From contig JAEYQZ010000045.1 of the NCBI GenBank assembly GCA_023409695.1, positions 1-16,378 of the forward strand: a stretch of 16,378 nt of DNA. The letters are read 5' to 3'. This document shows, in pieces, positions 6,139-13,490 of this stretch. A model generated the notes under the pieces. The model was given only the letters and a program-made list of their open reading frames with translations. It did no database searches and had not been told where the DNA came from. This DNA comes from Methanobacteriota archaeon (GTDB taxonomy: Archaea > Methanobacteriota > Methanobacteria > Methanobacteriales > Methanobacteriaceae). Position numbers and translations under genes: made by a program. Position 1 is the first letter of the stretch; each line of letters starts with the position of its first letter.

Positions 6139-6555
6139 CTATGTTCTACCCCTATTTAATAACTTAAATGCATCTTTTAAGATAACATCATGGTCAAATG
6201 CAAGCTTAAGTTTCAAAATTTCATCTTTCTTAAAATATCGTGCACTGGAAGCATCGGTATCTGCCCTTAAACTTCCACCTATTTTTTTTGTAAGGTAACA
6301 CACTGTAACGGTATGTCCCCTTGGATCTCTTTCAGGATCTGAATAAACTCCTACAAGCTCGATTATTTCTACTTCAAGACCAGTTTCTTCTTTAGCTTCC
6401 CTTACAACTGCAGATTCTACTGTTTCTCCCCATTCAACAAATCCGCCAGGTAAAGCCCACGATCCTTTATAAGGATCATACTTTCGTTTGATCAGGATTG
6501 TGGAATCATCTTCACATAATATTACAGCATCTACAGTTAAATAAGGAGTTTTTAT
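6139..6555 (-). CDS. NUDIX (MutT-like) hydrolase with an apparent ATA start codon
   Basis: The frame encodes 138 residues beginning (I/M)KTPYLTVDAVILCEDDST. It has a complete NUDIX box at about residues 38-60, G-F-V-E-W-G-E ... R-E-A-K-E-E-T-G-L, matching GX5EX7REUXEEXGU, preceded by W-A-L-P-G. Such enzymes hydrolyse nucleoside diphosphate derivatives; the length and the Y-D-P-Y-K-G-S-W-A-L-P-G context fit ADP-ribose or small-nucleotide pyrophosphatases, but the substrate is not readable. No ATG, GTG or TTG occurs in frame before the NUDIX box. A TAA lies three codons before ACT, and the codon that aligns with the expected initiator is ATA at 6553-6555. A gaggt motif lies nine bases upstream. 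The gene follows the DUF99 gene by 24 bp and has no internal stop. It could use ATA, be silenced by a G-to-A change, or carry a sequencing error. Confidence 0.85.
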   Translation of the reverse strand: MKTPYLTVDAVILCEDDSTILIKRKYDPYKGSWALPGGFVEWGETVESAVVREAKEETGLEVEIIELVGVYSDPERDPRGHTVTVCYLTKKIGGSLRADTDASSARYFKKDEILKLKLAFDHDVILKDAFKLLNRGRT

Positions 6556-6579
6556 TTAATCACGACCTCAAAATTAATT

Positions 6580-7176
6580 TTATGCGCTTCCTTTGGATTC
6601 GCCAGTTACAACTCCTGCTCCTATAAGATGAGCAGCCCTTATAGGTTCAGGTATAGCACTTCTTGTTGTGGCAATGTCAACTATTTCGCTGGCATCTTCC
6701 AGATTAATGCCACATATCTGAATATATAAAGGTTCTTTATTTTCTATCTTATAAACTGTTCCTGCTTCCCGTATTAATCCCCATCTTTCTTTACAGTCTT
6801 CAAATCTCATTAAAGCTTTTTTAATCTTCTCAAAGTTTGGAAACTTTCTCATTATAACAATGAGGGGAATGCCTGTTTTATCAAAGATTTCCTTTATATT
6901 TACAACGTTGAATCCGCCAAAAGTAATTCCATCAAGCATGATGACTCCAATCTGGTCTTTATGCCTGGAATCATTCACCATTTTGATGATCTTTGCAGTT
7001 GAATCTGTGCCATCTCCTTTGATGTAAGTCCTTAAGACTCCATCAAGCCATGTCCCTCCCCTGAAGATGGTACCAATTAACATAACGTTGTTTTTTGTAT
7101 GAGGAGGAAAAGGAGCATCGTCCACTCCTAAAATTCGTATTTCTCTTTTAATTATTCTGAATTTTTTATTTTTCAT
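6580..7176 (-). CDS. DUF99 (UPF0215) family protein
   Basis: The 198-residue protein matches archaeal DUF99 in length and landmarks: I-L-G-V-D-D-A-P-F near residues 15-23, G-T-I-F-R-G-G near 35-41, L-D-G-V-L-R-T near 44-50, I-G-V-I-M-L-D-G-I-T-F-G-G-F-N around 76-90, and the late P-E-P-I-R-A-A-H-L-I-G-A-G. The family is structurally related to endonuclease V, but I know of no confirmed activity for it. The conserved D-D near the start and the L-D-G-I-T-F-G-G-F-N motif are the positions expected to form the nuclease-like site. It starts seven bases after rpoL, with its ribosome binding site (agagga) inside the rpoL end, so the two are coupled. The NUDIX gene follows. Confidence 0.9.
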   Translation of the reverse strand: MKNKKFRIIKREIRILGVDDAPFPPHTKNNVMLIGTIFRGGTWLDGVLRTYIKGDGTDSTAKIIKMVNDSRHKDQIGVIMLDGITFGGFNVVNIKEIFDKTGIPLIVIMRKFPNFEKIKKALMRFEDCKERWGLIREAGTVYKIENKEPLYIQICGINLEDASEIVDIATTRSAIPEPIRAAHLIGAGVVTGESKGSA

Positions 7177-7183
7177 ATAAAAA

Positions 7184-7450
7184 TTATTCCTCTAAAGAGG
7201 CTTCTAGAAGACCTTTAAATTCATCACTTCTTTTTTGAAGTGTTTTTGCAGCTTTTTCAAGGGATTTCCTTGGGTTTTTACCTTTAATGTATAAATTTGG
7301 TTCCCCTACAATAGGGTGGGCTATAACATATGCTGCAGATTCAACATTTTTGTCTTCCATCAAAGCTTTTCTGAGTGCATTACATAAGGAATGGGTTTCG
7401 CCTGTAATTTCAATTTCCAGTTCATTTTTAGTGTCTTTTATAATCTTCAT
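7184..7450 (-). CDS. rpoL: DNA-directed RNA polymerase subunit L
   Basis: The 88-residue product is the archaeal Rpb11 homologue that pairs with subunit D to nucleate polymerase assembly. Landmarks are M-K-I-I-K-D-T-K-N-E-L-E-I-E-I, then G-E-T-H-S-L-C-N-A-L-R-K-A-L and A-Y-V-I-A-H-P-I-V-G-E-P-N-L-Y-I-K-G, the typical Rpb11 dimerisation fold. The C-terminal helix is lysine- and glutamate-rich. The ATG at 7450 is preceded by gagggactaaa. The gene stands next to csl4 in many archaea; here a broken membrane gene and a 554-base gap separate them, so it probably has its own promoter. Confidence 0.96.
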   Translation of the reverse strand: MKIIKDTKNELEIEITGETHSLCNALRKALMEDKNVESAAYVIAHPIVGEPNLYIKGKNPRKSLEKAAKTLQKRSDEFKGLLEASLEE

Positions 7451-7684
7451 TTTAGTCCCTCAAACCAGTTAAAAATCTTCACTTATACCAAAGTTTTTAC
7501 TAATAACTCCATAATATTTACAAAATAAAAATATACTATGCATAATACTGTTATCAAATTTTATTTCTAATTCATAGTATGAAATCTTATATTAAATTTT
7601 AGATTATATACTTTTCGACTCTGCAATTAATTTTAAAATATTCTAACTCAGGACCTTGAAATATTAAATAAGCCATTATCCAAT
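7451..7684. other. AT-rich spacer upstream of rpoL, no intact gene seen
   Basis: I find no convincing reading frame or strong hairpin. A TATA-like agtatatttttat (minus strand) near 7525-7540 could serve rpoL but is about 80-90 bases from the ATG. A weak 6-bp pairing (actatg with catagt) lies nearby. The rest looks like decayed or neutral spacer next to the broken gene at 7685-7918. Confidence 0.4.
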
Positions 7685-7918
7685 TTATAGAAAATTTAAA
7701 AGTGTTAGAGCACAAATAAGGACAATACCAATTCCACAAATCATTACTACTACAAAAAGAGCTTTAAATAAATTCTTTTTAGATTTATAACTAGAAACAC
7801 GTTCATCAAACTATGAGCCATTATTAGATATGTTATCACTATTTTTAAGCCCATAAACAGAAAATATTATGAAAACTATACCTGTTACTAATCTAAATAA
7901 TTCATCAAATATATCCAT
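7685..7918 (-). pseudogene. Small two-helix membrane protein gene interrupted by an amber codon
   Basis: From the ATG at 7916-7918 the frame reads 35 residues (MDIFDELFRLVTGIVFIIFS, then VYGLKNSDNISNNGS), meets TAG at 7811-7813, then continues for 41 residues (FDERVSSYKSKKNLFKALFV, then VVMICGIGIVLICALTLLNFL) to TAA at 7685-7687. Each half has one hydrophobic helix (about residues 10-24 and 53-75 of the joined frame), with a polar loop between them that holds the TAG. The halves fit together as one 77-residue two-pass membrane protein with no frame change, so one substitution would explain the break. TAG is an ordinary stop for nop10, tfs, the NUDIX gene and others in this window, so a coding role for TAG is unlikely. 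The ribosome binding site (gtggt) is weak. The family is unknown to me. It could instead be two micro-proteins or chance. Confidence 0.6.
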
Positions 7919-8004
7919 AATACCACTTTTCTAAACCAACGTAAAAAAACTAACTCTAAATTTATTAGCTCTGAAAAGTAGATAAAATAAAAAAGTGAGG
8001 GATT

Positions 8005-8571
8005 TTAACCCTTATATTGTGCAGCAATTTTTCTTTTTTCTTTTCTTCCGCAGTTTAAGCATACAAGTTCATTATCTGTCTTTACCATATAATGCCTGCA
8101 TTTTGTGCACATTGCCTTTAGAACTCCAAGTTCTTCATTTGCAGTTGTAAGATCCACATTGTCCAGACCTATAACTTTTGTAACTTTAGCTTCTACTATG
8201 TCCCCAATTCTAAAAGCTTCAGTTAATTTAGATAAATATCCTTTCTGGGCCTGTGATATATGTATACCTCCAACAAATGAAGTTGTAAGTTCCCTATCAA
8301 TACCTTTAATTTTTTCTATTTTTACCGAAGCTCTCTGGCCTCTAACTTCAGTTATTTGCCCAACTATAGTTTTACCAACTTCCACAGGAGCCGGAGTGCC
8401 AGTTTTGGGAATTATAGATATTTTTTTATTTTTCTCATCGATTGCGACTTTTCCAACTACCAGTGATTTAATTTCTCCATCTTCTTCATATGTCCATTCA
8501 GATGGAACAAACTCTTCAGTAACCCCTAATACATCACCAGGTAATACAAAGTCTCCAGATTTAGCTTTCAT
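8005..8571 (-). CDS. csl4: Exosome RNA-binding subunit Csl4
   Basis: The 188-residue protein has the three-part Csl4 layout. The N-terminal domain holds the K-S-G-D-F-V-L-P-G-D motif at about residues 4-13. A central S1 RNA-binding domain covers about 66-145 (G-K-T-I-V-G-Q-I-T-E-V ... G-G-I-H-I-S-Q-A). A C-terminal zinc ribbon has C-T-K-C and C-L-N-C-G. Csl4 caps the archaeal exosome (Rrp41/Rrp42 ring) and guides RNA substrates or polyadenylation templates into it. The ATG at 8571 follows ggtgaact. It lies about 130 bp after dph2, so a separate promoter is possible. Confidence 0.95.
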   Translation of the reverse strand: MKAKSGDFVLPGDVLGVTEEFVPSEWTYEEDGEIKSLVVGKVAIDEKNKKISIIPKTGTPAPVEVGKTIVGQITEVRGQRASVKIEKIKGIDRELTTSFVGGIHISQAQKGYLSKLTEAFRIGDIVEAKVTKVIGLDNVDLTTANEELGVLKAMCTKCRHYMVKTDNELVCLNCGRKEKRKIAAQYKG

Positions 8572-8701
8572 TAGTTCACCTCGACTAAAATAAGTAAAAC
8601 TTTTTTAATTTTTCCTTTATTTTTTATACAATTATCATTAAAAATTTTAAAATTTTTGATCATGATATAATTATCTTATGTTGTTACATTCTTTATATTA
8701 T

Positions 8702-9694
8702 TTATACATGTTCAATTTCATCTATTTTGTAATCTTCCCATTCCCTTTTATTTAGAACTATCTCAAGTTCTTTAGGTGTTAAAAGCGGCTTTTTATACAT
8801 ACTCGCATCATCTATAGCCACTCTTGGACATGCAGTTACAACAAACGCGTCCAGGTCCATATAAGGAATCAAAAGATCCGGTGAAACATTATCCAGCATT
8901 ATTATAAATGCTTCCCTTTTTTCTTTATCTATCATCTTCTTTAAACTTTTTGCAATGTCAAGCCTGAGCTGACCTCTTTTTGATGAAACAATAATTCCAA
9001 ATTTCTGGGCATCACTTGCCTTTGTTATCTTCGCAAACCGTATTCGAAGTATTCTATCTCTAAATTCATCTATAGTTCTTACTTCATTCATGTAAGGGTC
9101 TGCAATAAAAACTGGCTTTTCCGTAAAGAGCGTTATCCCAAGGGCATGGAAATTACCGCTTCCAATGAATAAAAATGCATCTGCGTCAACATCTTTAATA
9201 GCCGAGAAATTACAGCCAAGTACTTGGCCTTTTCTTGTCCCAGCACCTTCTTTCATTGCCACTTCCTTGCCGCTGCCAGCTAAAAAATCGCTAATCTGAT
9301 CTATAAGTGGCAAATGCTGGATAGTAGTTACCACACCTATTTTTTTATAATTTTCAAGAAATGGAAGGCTTTTTTTAAGTACATTATCTATATCTATCTT
9401 AGAATATGCTTCGATAAATAAAACAGGTACTTTATACTCGATTGGGAATTCTATATGGCCAAAATGTACAATTAAATCCACTAGACCTTCCATATGAGTA
9501 TCTGAAACATCACACGCACCATAACAGGGATCACCCGAAATTATAACCACTGCATCAGTCTCATTTTCTATTTTCTCTGCAACACAGACTGCATGAATTT
9601 TAAGCCCTTCTGGAAACTGAATGCCAACTGCCTTTGCATCCATTTCCTTTATTTTTTGAACAACTTCATCCAGTCTAAAATCGTAATTAAGCAT
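8702..9694 (-). CDS. dph2: Diphthamide biosynthesis enzyme Dph2 (radical SAM type)
   Basis: The 330-residue protein catalyses the first step of diphthamide formation: transfer of the 3-amino-3-carboxypropyl group of S-adenosylmethionine to a histidine of elongation factor 2. The three cysteines that bind its [4Fe-4S] cluster are visible, one per repeated domain: C61 in G-D-P-C-Y-G-A-C-D, C161 in L-G-C-N-F-S-A and C289 in T-A-C-P-R-V-A-I-D-D. The opening G-I-Q-F-P-E-G-L-K and the V-H-F-G-H segment are also typical. Archaea have a single homodimeric Dph2 in place of eukaryotic Dph1/Dph2. The gene begins 15 bp after hpt, so they probably share a transcript. Length and motifs are normal. Confidence 0.96.
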   Translation of the reverse strand: MLNYDFRLDEVVQKIKEMDAKAVGIQFPEGLKIHAVCVAEKIENETDAVVIISGDPCYGACDVSDTHMEGLVDLIVHFGHIEFPIEYKVPVLFIEAYSKIDIDNVLKKSLPFLENYKKIGVVTTIQHLPLIDQISDFLAGSGKEVAMKEGAGTRKGQVLGCNFSAIKDVDADAFLFIGSGNFHALGITLFTEKPVFIADPYMNEVRTIDEFRDRILRIRFAKITKASDAQKFGIIVSSKRGQLRLDIAKSLKKMIDKEKREAFIIMLDNVSPDLLIPYMDLDAFVVTACPRVAIDDASMYKKPLLTPKELEIVLNKREWEDYKIDEIEHV

Positions 9695-9709
9695 TGTTAT
9701 CTACTCAGT

Positions 9710-10276
9710 TTAAAGTATACTATCCTCTATTACAACTTTACCCCCATTAACATCCACTTTAACAAGGGTTTTGACGTCATAACCTGTTTCTTTTTTAACT
9801 CTTTCTTTTCCAGTTCCTTTTTCAACAACAGCAACTATATCTGCAATTTCTACCCCTGCACTTTTAAGGGCATTTAAAACTGCCACCATAGTCCCGCCTG
9901 TACTCAATACATCATCTACAACTAATATTCTGTCCCCTGCCCTAAGTCCATTTATGTAAAGCTCACATTCGCTGTAACCTGTAACCTGGTGAACTGCAAC
10001 CTCTTCTTCCAGGCCGTAACACCTTTTTCTAACAACCACGAATGGAATATTTGTTTCAAGGGAAAGCGCAGTTGCAATATGGATCCCCATTGCTTCCATA
10101 CACACGATTTTATCAACTTTTAAATCTGCAACTTTTGTAATTGCATTTGAAACTTCTTTTAAAAGGTCGGGTTCAACAAGCATTATACCGTCAGTTATTG
10201 GATGTACAAAATAATTATATTCACCTTTTTTCACTATAGGTGATTCTTCAAGGGTTTTTTTAAGTTTATCAAGCAT
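9710..10276 (-). CDS. hpt: Archaeal hypoxanthine (guanine) phosphoribosyltransferase
   Basis: The 188-residue protein salvages hypoxanthine and possibly guanine to the nucleotide using PRPP. The PRPP-binding loop V-V-D-D-V-L-S-T-G-G-T-M is at residues 119-130, and the family entry M-L-D-K-L-K-K-T-L-E-E-S-P-I-V is intact. The K-I-V-C-M-E-A-M-G-I-H-I-A-T stretch near residues 56-69 and V-V-R-K-R near 81-85 resemble adenine phosphoribosyltransferase-like folds, as known for archaeal Hpt. Substrate choice cannot be read with certainty from sequence. The ATG at 10276 is preceded by cggtgataaa. It is the first leftward gene, divergent from srp54, and leads the hpt-dph2 pair. Confidence 0.94.
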   Translation of the reverse strand: MLDKLKKTLEESPIVKKGEYNYFVHPITDGIMLVEPDLLKEVSNAITKVADLKVDKIVCMEAMGIHIATALSLETNIPFVVVRKRCYGLEEEVAVHQVTGYSECELYINGLRAGDRILVVDDVLSTGGTMVAVLNALKSAGVEIADIVAVVEKGTGKERVKKETGYDVKTLVKVDVNGGKVVIEDSIL

Positions 10277-10546
10277 TTTATCACCGAGACATCTATTATC
10301 ATTATTAAAATACGGAAAAATTTAATATTATTTAATATTTAATTTTATCATTGAAGTATACAAAGATATTTTTATAACATAAGGTATATTTAATAATGTA
10401 TTTTACTATTTTACATTAGTTTAAATAACTCATAATTAAAATATAAAGCAAATTTTATTGCTTACAACTTATAAATAAGAAATCAAAAATTCAAGAGACC
10501 TACTTAAAAAAATTAATGAAAATTATAAAATTTATAGAGGCAGATC
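10277..10546. other. Divergent promoter region between hpt and srp54
   Basis: The 270-base gap is almost all A and T. Recognisable elements are the srp54 TATA box at 10468-10477 and a second TATA-like stretch near 10365-10380 (ttataaaaatatc on the minus strand), a possible hpt promoter about 90-100 bases from its ATG. A 6-bp hairpin (aagcaa 10446-10451 with ttgctt 10458-10463) lies just before the srp54 TATA box. No tRNA or small gene was seen. Confidence 0.5.
10468..10477 (+). promoter_or_regulatory. Likely TATA box of srp54
   Basis: cttataaata fits the archaeal TATA consensus and lies 70-79 bases before the srp54 ATG. A start about 25 bases downstream would give a leader of some 45-50 bases that ends with the agagg ribosome binding site at 10536-10540. 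Confidence 0.5.
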
Positions 10547-11878
10547 ATGTTAGGCAATTTAGGTAAAAACTTGACCAATACAATGAAAAAATTAGCAGGT
10601 ATGCCCATCATCGATGAAGAAGTGGTAAAAGAAGTTGTAAAGGACATTCAAAGGGCACTTATTCAATCAGACGTTAATATTAAACTTGTATTTAAACTTT
10701 CAAAAACAATAGAAGAGAGAGCGCTCAAAGAAGAGCCTCCTAAAGGAATTACACCAAGGGAATATGTTATAACCATTGTTTATGAAGAACTTGTAAACCT
10801 GGTAGGTAGTAAAGCAGAAGAAGTTGAAGTTAATGCTAAACCATATAAAATAATGTTTGTAGGGCTTCAAGGAAGTGGTAAAACAACCACAATTGGAAAA
10901 CTTACAAGATACCTGCAGAAAAAAGGTTTCAGGCCTGCAGTTGTAAGTACAGATACATGGAGACCTGCCGCATATGAACAGCTTCGCCAGCTGACCGAAA
11001 ATATGGATGTACCATTGTACGGAGATCCAGAAAATAAAGACGCTCTTGACCTTGCTAAAAAAGGTATTGAACAATTTAAAAAGAACGACATTGTAATTAT
11101 AGATACAGCAGGACGTCATAAAGAAGAACAGGATCTCCTTAATGAAATGGAACAGCTATCAGCAATTGTAAATCCTAATGAAGTTATGCTTGTTATCGAT
11201 GGAACAATCGGTCAGCAAGCACGAGAACAAGCTCTTGCGTTTAATCAAGCTACAGATGTAGGTTCTATTGTCATTACAAAATTAGACGGTTCTGCAAAAG
11301 GTGGGGGGGCACTATCTGCAGTATCAGAGATTGGTGCACCAATAAAATTCATTGGAACTGGAGAGAGAATCGATGACTTTGAAGCATTTGACCCCGAAAG
11401 GTTTATATCACGGCTTCTTGGAATGGGAGATATTAGAACACTCCTTGAAAAGGCAGAAGAGATTGCTGAAGAAGATATCGACGTGGATACAATGGATGCC
11501 ATGCTAAGCGGTAAATTCACCCTTAAGGATATGTATTCACAGTTTGAAATGATGAATAAAATGGGGCCAATGCAGCAGGTTATGAACATGATCCCTGGAA
11601 TGGGAAATAAACTTCCAAAGAACGCTTCTCAGGTAACAGAAGAAAAATTAACCAGATATAAAATCATGATGGACTCCATGACCGAACACGAGCTTACACA
11701 CCCCGAAGTTATAAAACAGTCACGTGTAAAACGGATAGCAAGGGGTTCAGGTATGAAAAACGAAGATGTTAAAGAGCTCCTTAAATATTACAACGTTACC
11801 AAAAAAGCAATGAAAGGATTTGGAAAACGGAAAATGGGCGGACCTTTAGGGCAGATGATGAGACAAATGATGCGCTAA
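10547..11878 (+). CDS. srp54: Signal recognition particle 54 kDa protein
   Basis: The 443-residue protein has the full SRP54 layout. A helical N domain spans about 1-95. The G domain carries the P-loop G-L-Q-G-S-G-K-T-T-T at residues 106-115, D-T-A-G-R at 186-190 and T-K-L-D-G at 244-248. A methionine-rich M domain runs from about 300 to the end (Q-F-E-M-M-N-K-M-G-P-M-Q-Q-V-M-N-M, M-M-R-Q-M-M-R). With SRP19 and 7S RNA it binds signal sequences of nascent chains and targets ribosomes to the membrane via FtsY. The ATG at 10547 follows agagg. It is transcribed alone: the next gene is 391 bp away and a hairpin lies 13 bases after its stop. Confidence 0.98.
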   Translation: MLGNLGKNLTNTMKKLAGMPIIDEEVVKEVVKDIQRALIQSDVNIKLVFKLSKTIEERALKEEPPKGITPREYVITIVYEELVNLVGSKAEEVEVNAKPYKIMFVGLQGSGKTTTIGKLTRYLQKKGFRPAVVSTDTWRPAAYEQLRQLTENMDVPLYGDPENKDALDLAKKGIEQFKKNDIVIIDTAGRHKEEQDLLNEMEQLSAIVNPNEVMLVIDGTIGQQAREQALAFNQATDVGSIVITKLDGSAKGGGALSAVSEIGAPIKFIGTGERIDDFEAFDPERFISRLLGMGDIRTLLEKAEEIAEEDIDVDTMDAMLSGKFTLKDMYSQFEMMNKMGPMQQVMNMIPGMGNKLPKNASQVTEEKLTRYKIMMDSMTEHELTHPEVIKQSRVKRIARGSGMKNEDVKELLKYYNVTKKAMKGFGKRKMGGPLGQMMRQMMR

Positions 11879-11890
11879 CCCTATTCTTTT

Positions 11891-11911
11891 TTAATTGAAC
11901 ACTTCAATTAA
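11891..11911 (+). terminator. Triloop hairpin after srp54, possible terminator
   Basis: ttaattgaa 11891-11899 and ttcaattaa 11903-11911 pair perfectly over 9 bp with a 3-base loop (cac). T-rich sequence flanks it on both sides (cttttttaa before, tattttaacttatttta after). Its place 13 bases after the srp54 stop suggests transcript termination or 3'-end protection. Its shape is that of the hairpins in the intergenic clusters. Confidence 0.55.
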
Positions 11912-11950
11912 TATTTTAACTTATTTTATAGCAAATAACCAAATATTGGA

Positions 11951-11960
11951 CTATATAAAA
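11951..11960 (+). promoter_or_regulatory. TATA box for a long pus10 leader or a non-coding RNA
   Basis: ctatataaaa (in ggactatataaaaaattt) is one of the best TATA-like sequences in the window. A start near 11980-11985 would yield a transcript holding both branched hairpin modules (12030-12151, 12154-12232) before the pus10 ATG at 12270, so about 285 bases of leader. A weaker TATA-like tataattaattt at 12245-12256 lies too close to the ATG to serve it. Confidence 0.45.
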
Positions 11961-12029
11961 AATTTGTTGATGTGCTTTAAGCATGCAAATTTAATTTCAA
12001 CTCAAAATTAAGCGTTTAAAAAGTTATGT

Positions 12030-12151
12030 TTACGGAACGAAGCTAACAAACAATACATGTTTGTAGCGTCAAAATTCGCAGAATTTTGACAGCTAACAAA
12101 AATCTTCGATTTTTGTGCTCCGAAATTCTACGAATTTCGAGAGTTCCGTAA
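12030..12151 (+). repeat. Four-hairpin branched module upstream of pus10
   Basis: An outer 9-bp stem, ttacggaac 12030-12038 with gttccgtaa 12143-12151, encloses four perfect hairpins. They are 12046-12064 (7 bp, 5-base loop), 12068-12090 (10 bp, loop gca), 12096-12116 (9 bp, loop ttc) and 12121-12139 (8 bp, loop tac). Outer pairs extend two of them with a single bulged A: gct 12042-12044 with agc 12065-12067, and ctc 12118-12120 with gag 12141-12143. The last pairing would compete with the outer stem for base 12143. The predicted fold is a five-way junction. Strand is given as plus because pus10 is the downstream gene. Confidence 0.8.
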
Positions 12152-12153
12152 CC

Positions 12154-12232
12154 GTGAAAATTCATAGCTTTCAAAAATGCAAAGCATTTTTGATGCCCCA
12201 AAAAATCATTGATTTTTTGAGGGAATTTTCAC
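12154..12232 (+). repeat. Two-hairpin branched module upstream of pus10
   Basis: An outer perfect 9-bp stem, gtgaaaatt 12154-12162 with aattttcac 12224-12232, encloses two perfect hairpins. These are tcaaaaatgc-aaa-gcatttttga at 12171-12193 (10 bp) and caaaaaatc-att-gattttttg at 12199-12219 (9 bp). The second is extended by ccc 12196-12198 with ggg 12221-12223 across a bulged A. It starts two bases after the preceding module and ends 37 bases before the pus10 ATG. The predicted fold is a three-way junction. Confidence 0.8.
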
Positions 12233-12269
12233 ATGTTATTCACTATAATTAATTTGACCGGATGAGACA

Positions 12270-13490
12270 ATGGAATCACAAATTACTGAATATGCACTAA
12301 AAATCATGGAAATGGTAGAAGGCAATTTATGCGATCACTGTTTAGGCAGGAAATTCTCCAAGACTTTAGAAGGGCCAGATAATAAATACAGGGGAGAATA
12401 TGTAAGGCAAATCCTAAATAAACCCAATGGAGATACATCGGATCCCTGTTATGTGTGTGGTAACCTGTTTGATGATGTTGAAAACAGGATCATTGATAAA
12501 ATAATAAATAAAATAAACCATGAAAATATTGAATTTTCAACATTCCTTGTTGGATGTCGTGTCTCACCAGAGATTCTCAGTAAAGAAGAAGAAATCCAGA
12601 AAAATCTGGAACTTGATGTTGAAAATATTAAAAAAGAGATTAATCGAGAAATCGGCAAAAAATTATGTTCCATCCTCAACAAGGAAGTAGAATTTGATAA
12701 TCCTAATATAGTCATAATGGTAGATTTTGTAAATGATAATATAGACATTCAGCTAAATCCAATCTTTATAGAGGGGCGCTACAGAAAGCTTGTGAGAGGT
12801 ATCCCTCAAACCAAATGGCCCTGTGGTAAATGCAGAGGTAAAGGATGCCCAAGCTGTAATTACACAGGGAAACAATACCCTGAGACTGTTGAAGAGTTAA
12901 TTTCACCTGAAGCCGTTAAGCTGGCCAGGGGAAGTGAATCCAAATTTCACGGCGCAGGTCGGGAAGACATAGATGTTAAAATGCTTGGAAGTGGAAGGCC
13001 ATTTGTACTTGAGATAAAGGAACCAAAGATAAGAGATTTAGATCTTGAAATTCTTGAAGAAAAAATCAACACATTTGCAGGCGAAAAAGTAGAAGTTCAA
13101 GACCTGAAGTTCGTGGGAAAAGATAGAAAAGGCACCATAAAATGCTCATCTACAGATACATATAAAGTTTATAAAGCAATTGTAGAGCTTGAGAATGATA
13201 TTAGTGATGACAAATTAAATTTATTAAATTCCATGGAGATTATAAATCAACGAACTCCCATAAGGGTGTCTCACCGACGTGCAGATAAAATAAGAACAAG
13301 AAAGGTAAGAAGTGTAACTACCAAACCAATAGATGCACGTAACTTTGAAATGATAGTGGAATGTGAAGGCGGTTTATACATCAAAGAACTTATATCTGGT
13401 GATGAAGGAAGATCAAAACCCAGCGTATCTGAGATTTTAGGAATTAATGCTCTTTGCATCCAGCTAGATGTATTAGAAGTAAATATTTAA
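12270..13490 (+). CDS. pus10: tRNA pseudouridine(54/55) synthase Pus10
   Basis: The 406-residue enzyme makes pseudouridine at positions 54 and 55 of archaeal tRNAs. Paired cysteines C21/C24 (C-D-H-C-L-G-R) and C60/C63 (C-Y-V-C-G) make the N-terminal zinc site of the THUMP-containing part. A second set, C185/C188 and C193/C196 (C-G-K-C-R-G-K-G-C-P-S-C), precedes the catalytic domain. The active-site motif F-H-G-A-G-R-E-D-I-D-V is at about residues 226-236, with D233 the likely catalytic aspartate by comparison with the GRxD motif of other synthases. Near the end are the expected H-R-R-A-D and G-D-E-G-R-S-K-P-S-V-S. No strong ribosome binding site is visible (ccggatgagacaATG; gatgag may serve). 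The structured leader upstream could affect its translation. Confidence 0.96.
   Translation: MESQITEYALKIMEMVEGNLCDHCLGRKFSKTLEGPDNKYRGEYVRQILNKPNGDTSDPCYVCGNLFDDVENRIIDKIINKINHENIEFSTFLVGCRVSPEILSKEEEIQKNLELDVENIKKEINREIGKKLCSILNKEVEFDNPNIVIMVDFVNDNIDIQLNPIFIEGRYRKLVRGIPQTKWPCGKCRGKGCPSCNYTGKQYPETVEELISPEAVKLARGSESKFHGAGREDIDVKMLGSGRPFVLEIKEPKIRDLDLEILEEKINTFAGEKVEVQDLKFVGKDRKGTIKCSSTDTYKVYKAIVELENDISDDKLNLLNSMEIINQRTPIRVSHRRADKIRTRKVRSVTTKPIDARNFEMIVECEGGLYIKELISGDEGRSKPSVSEILGINALCIQLDVLEVNI

Noticed and set aside
7811..7813. Pyrrolysine at the TAG in the small membrane gene
   Set aside because: TAG is the normal stop of nop10, tfs, the NUDIX gene, the DUF655 gene and the 203-residue membrane gene here, and the order is not known to decode pyrrolysine. 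A nonsense mutation is simpler.
8105..8593. 162-codon plus-strand frame opposite csl4
   Set aside because: Antisense shadow of an intact csl4, with no ribosome binding site and low-complexity serine- and threonine-rich product.
10277..10546. tRNA or other stable RNA in the hpt-srp54 gap
   Set aside because: The sequence is almost entirely A and T with no cloverleaf, no T-loop motif and only one 6-bp stem.
10700..11589. Long minus-strand frames opposite srp54
   Set aside because: They are antisense to a complete, well-conserved gene and encode no recognisable domain.
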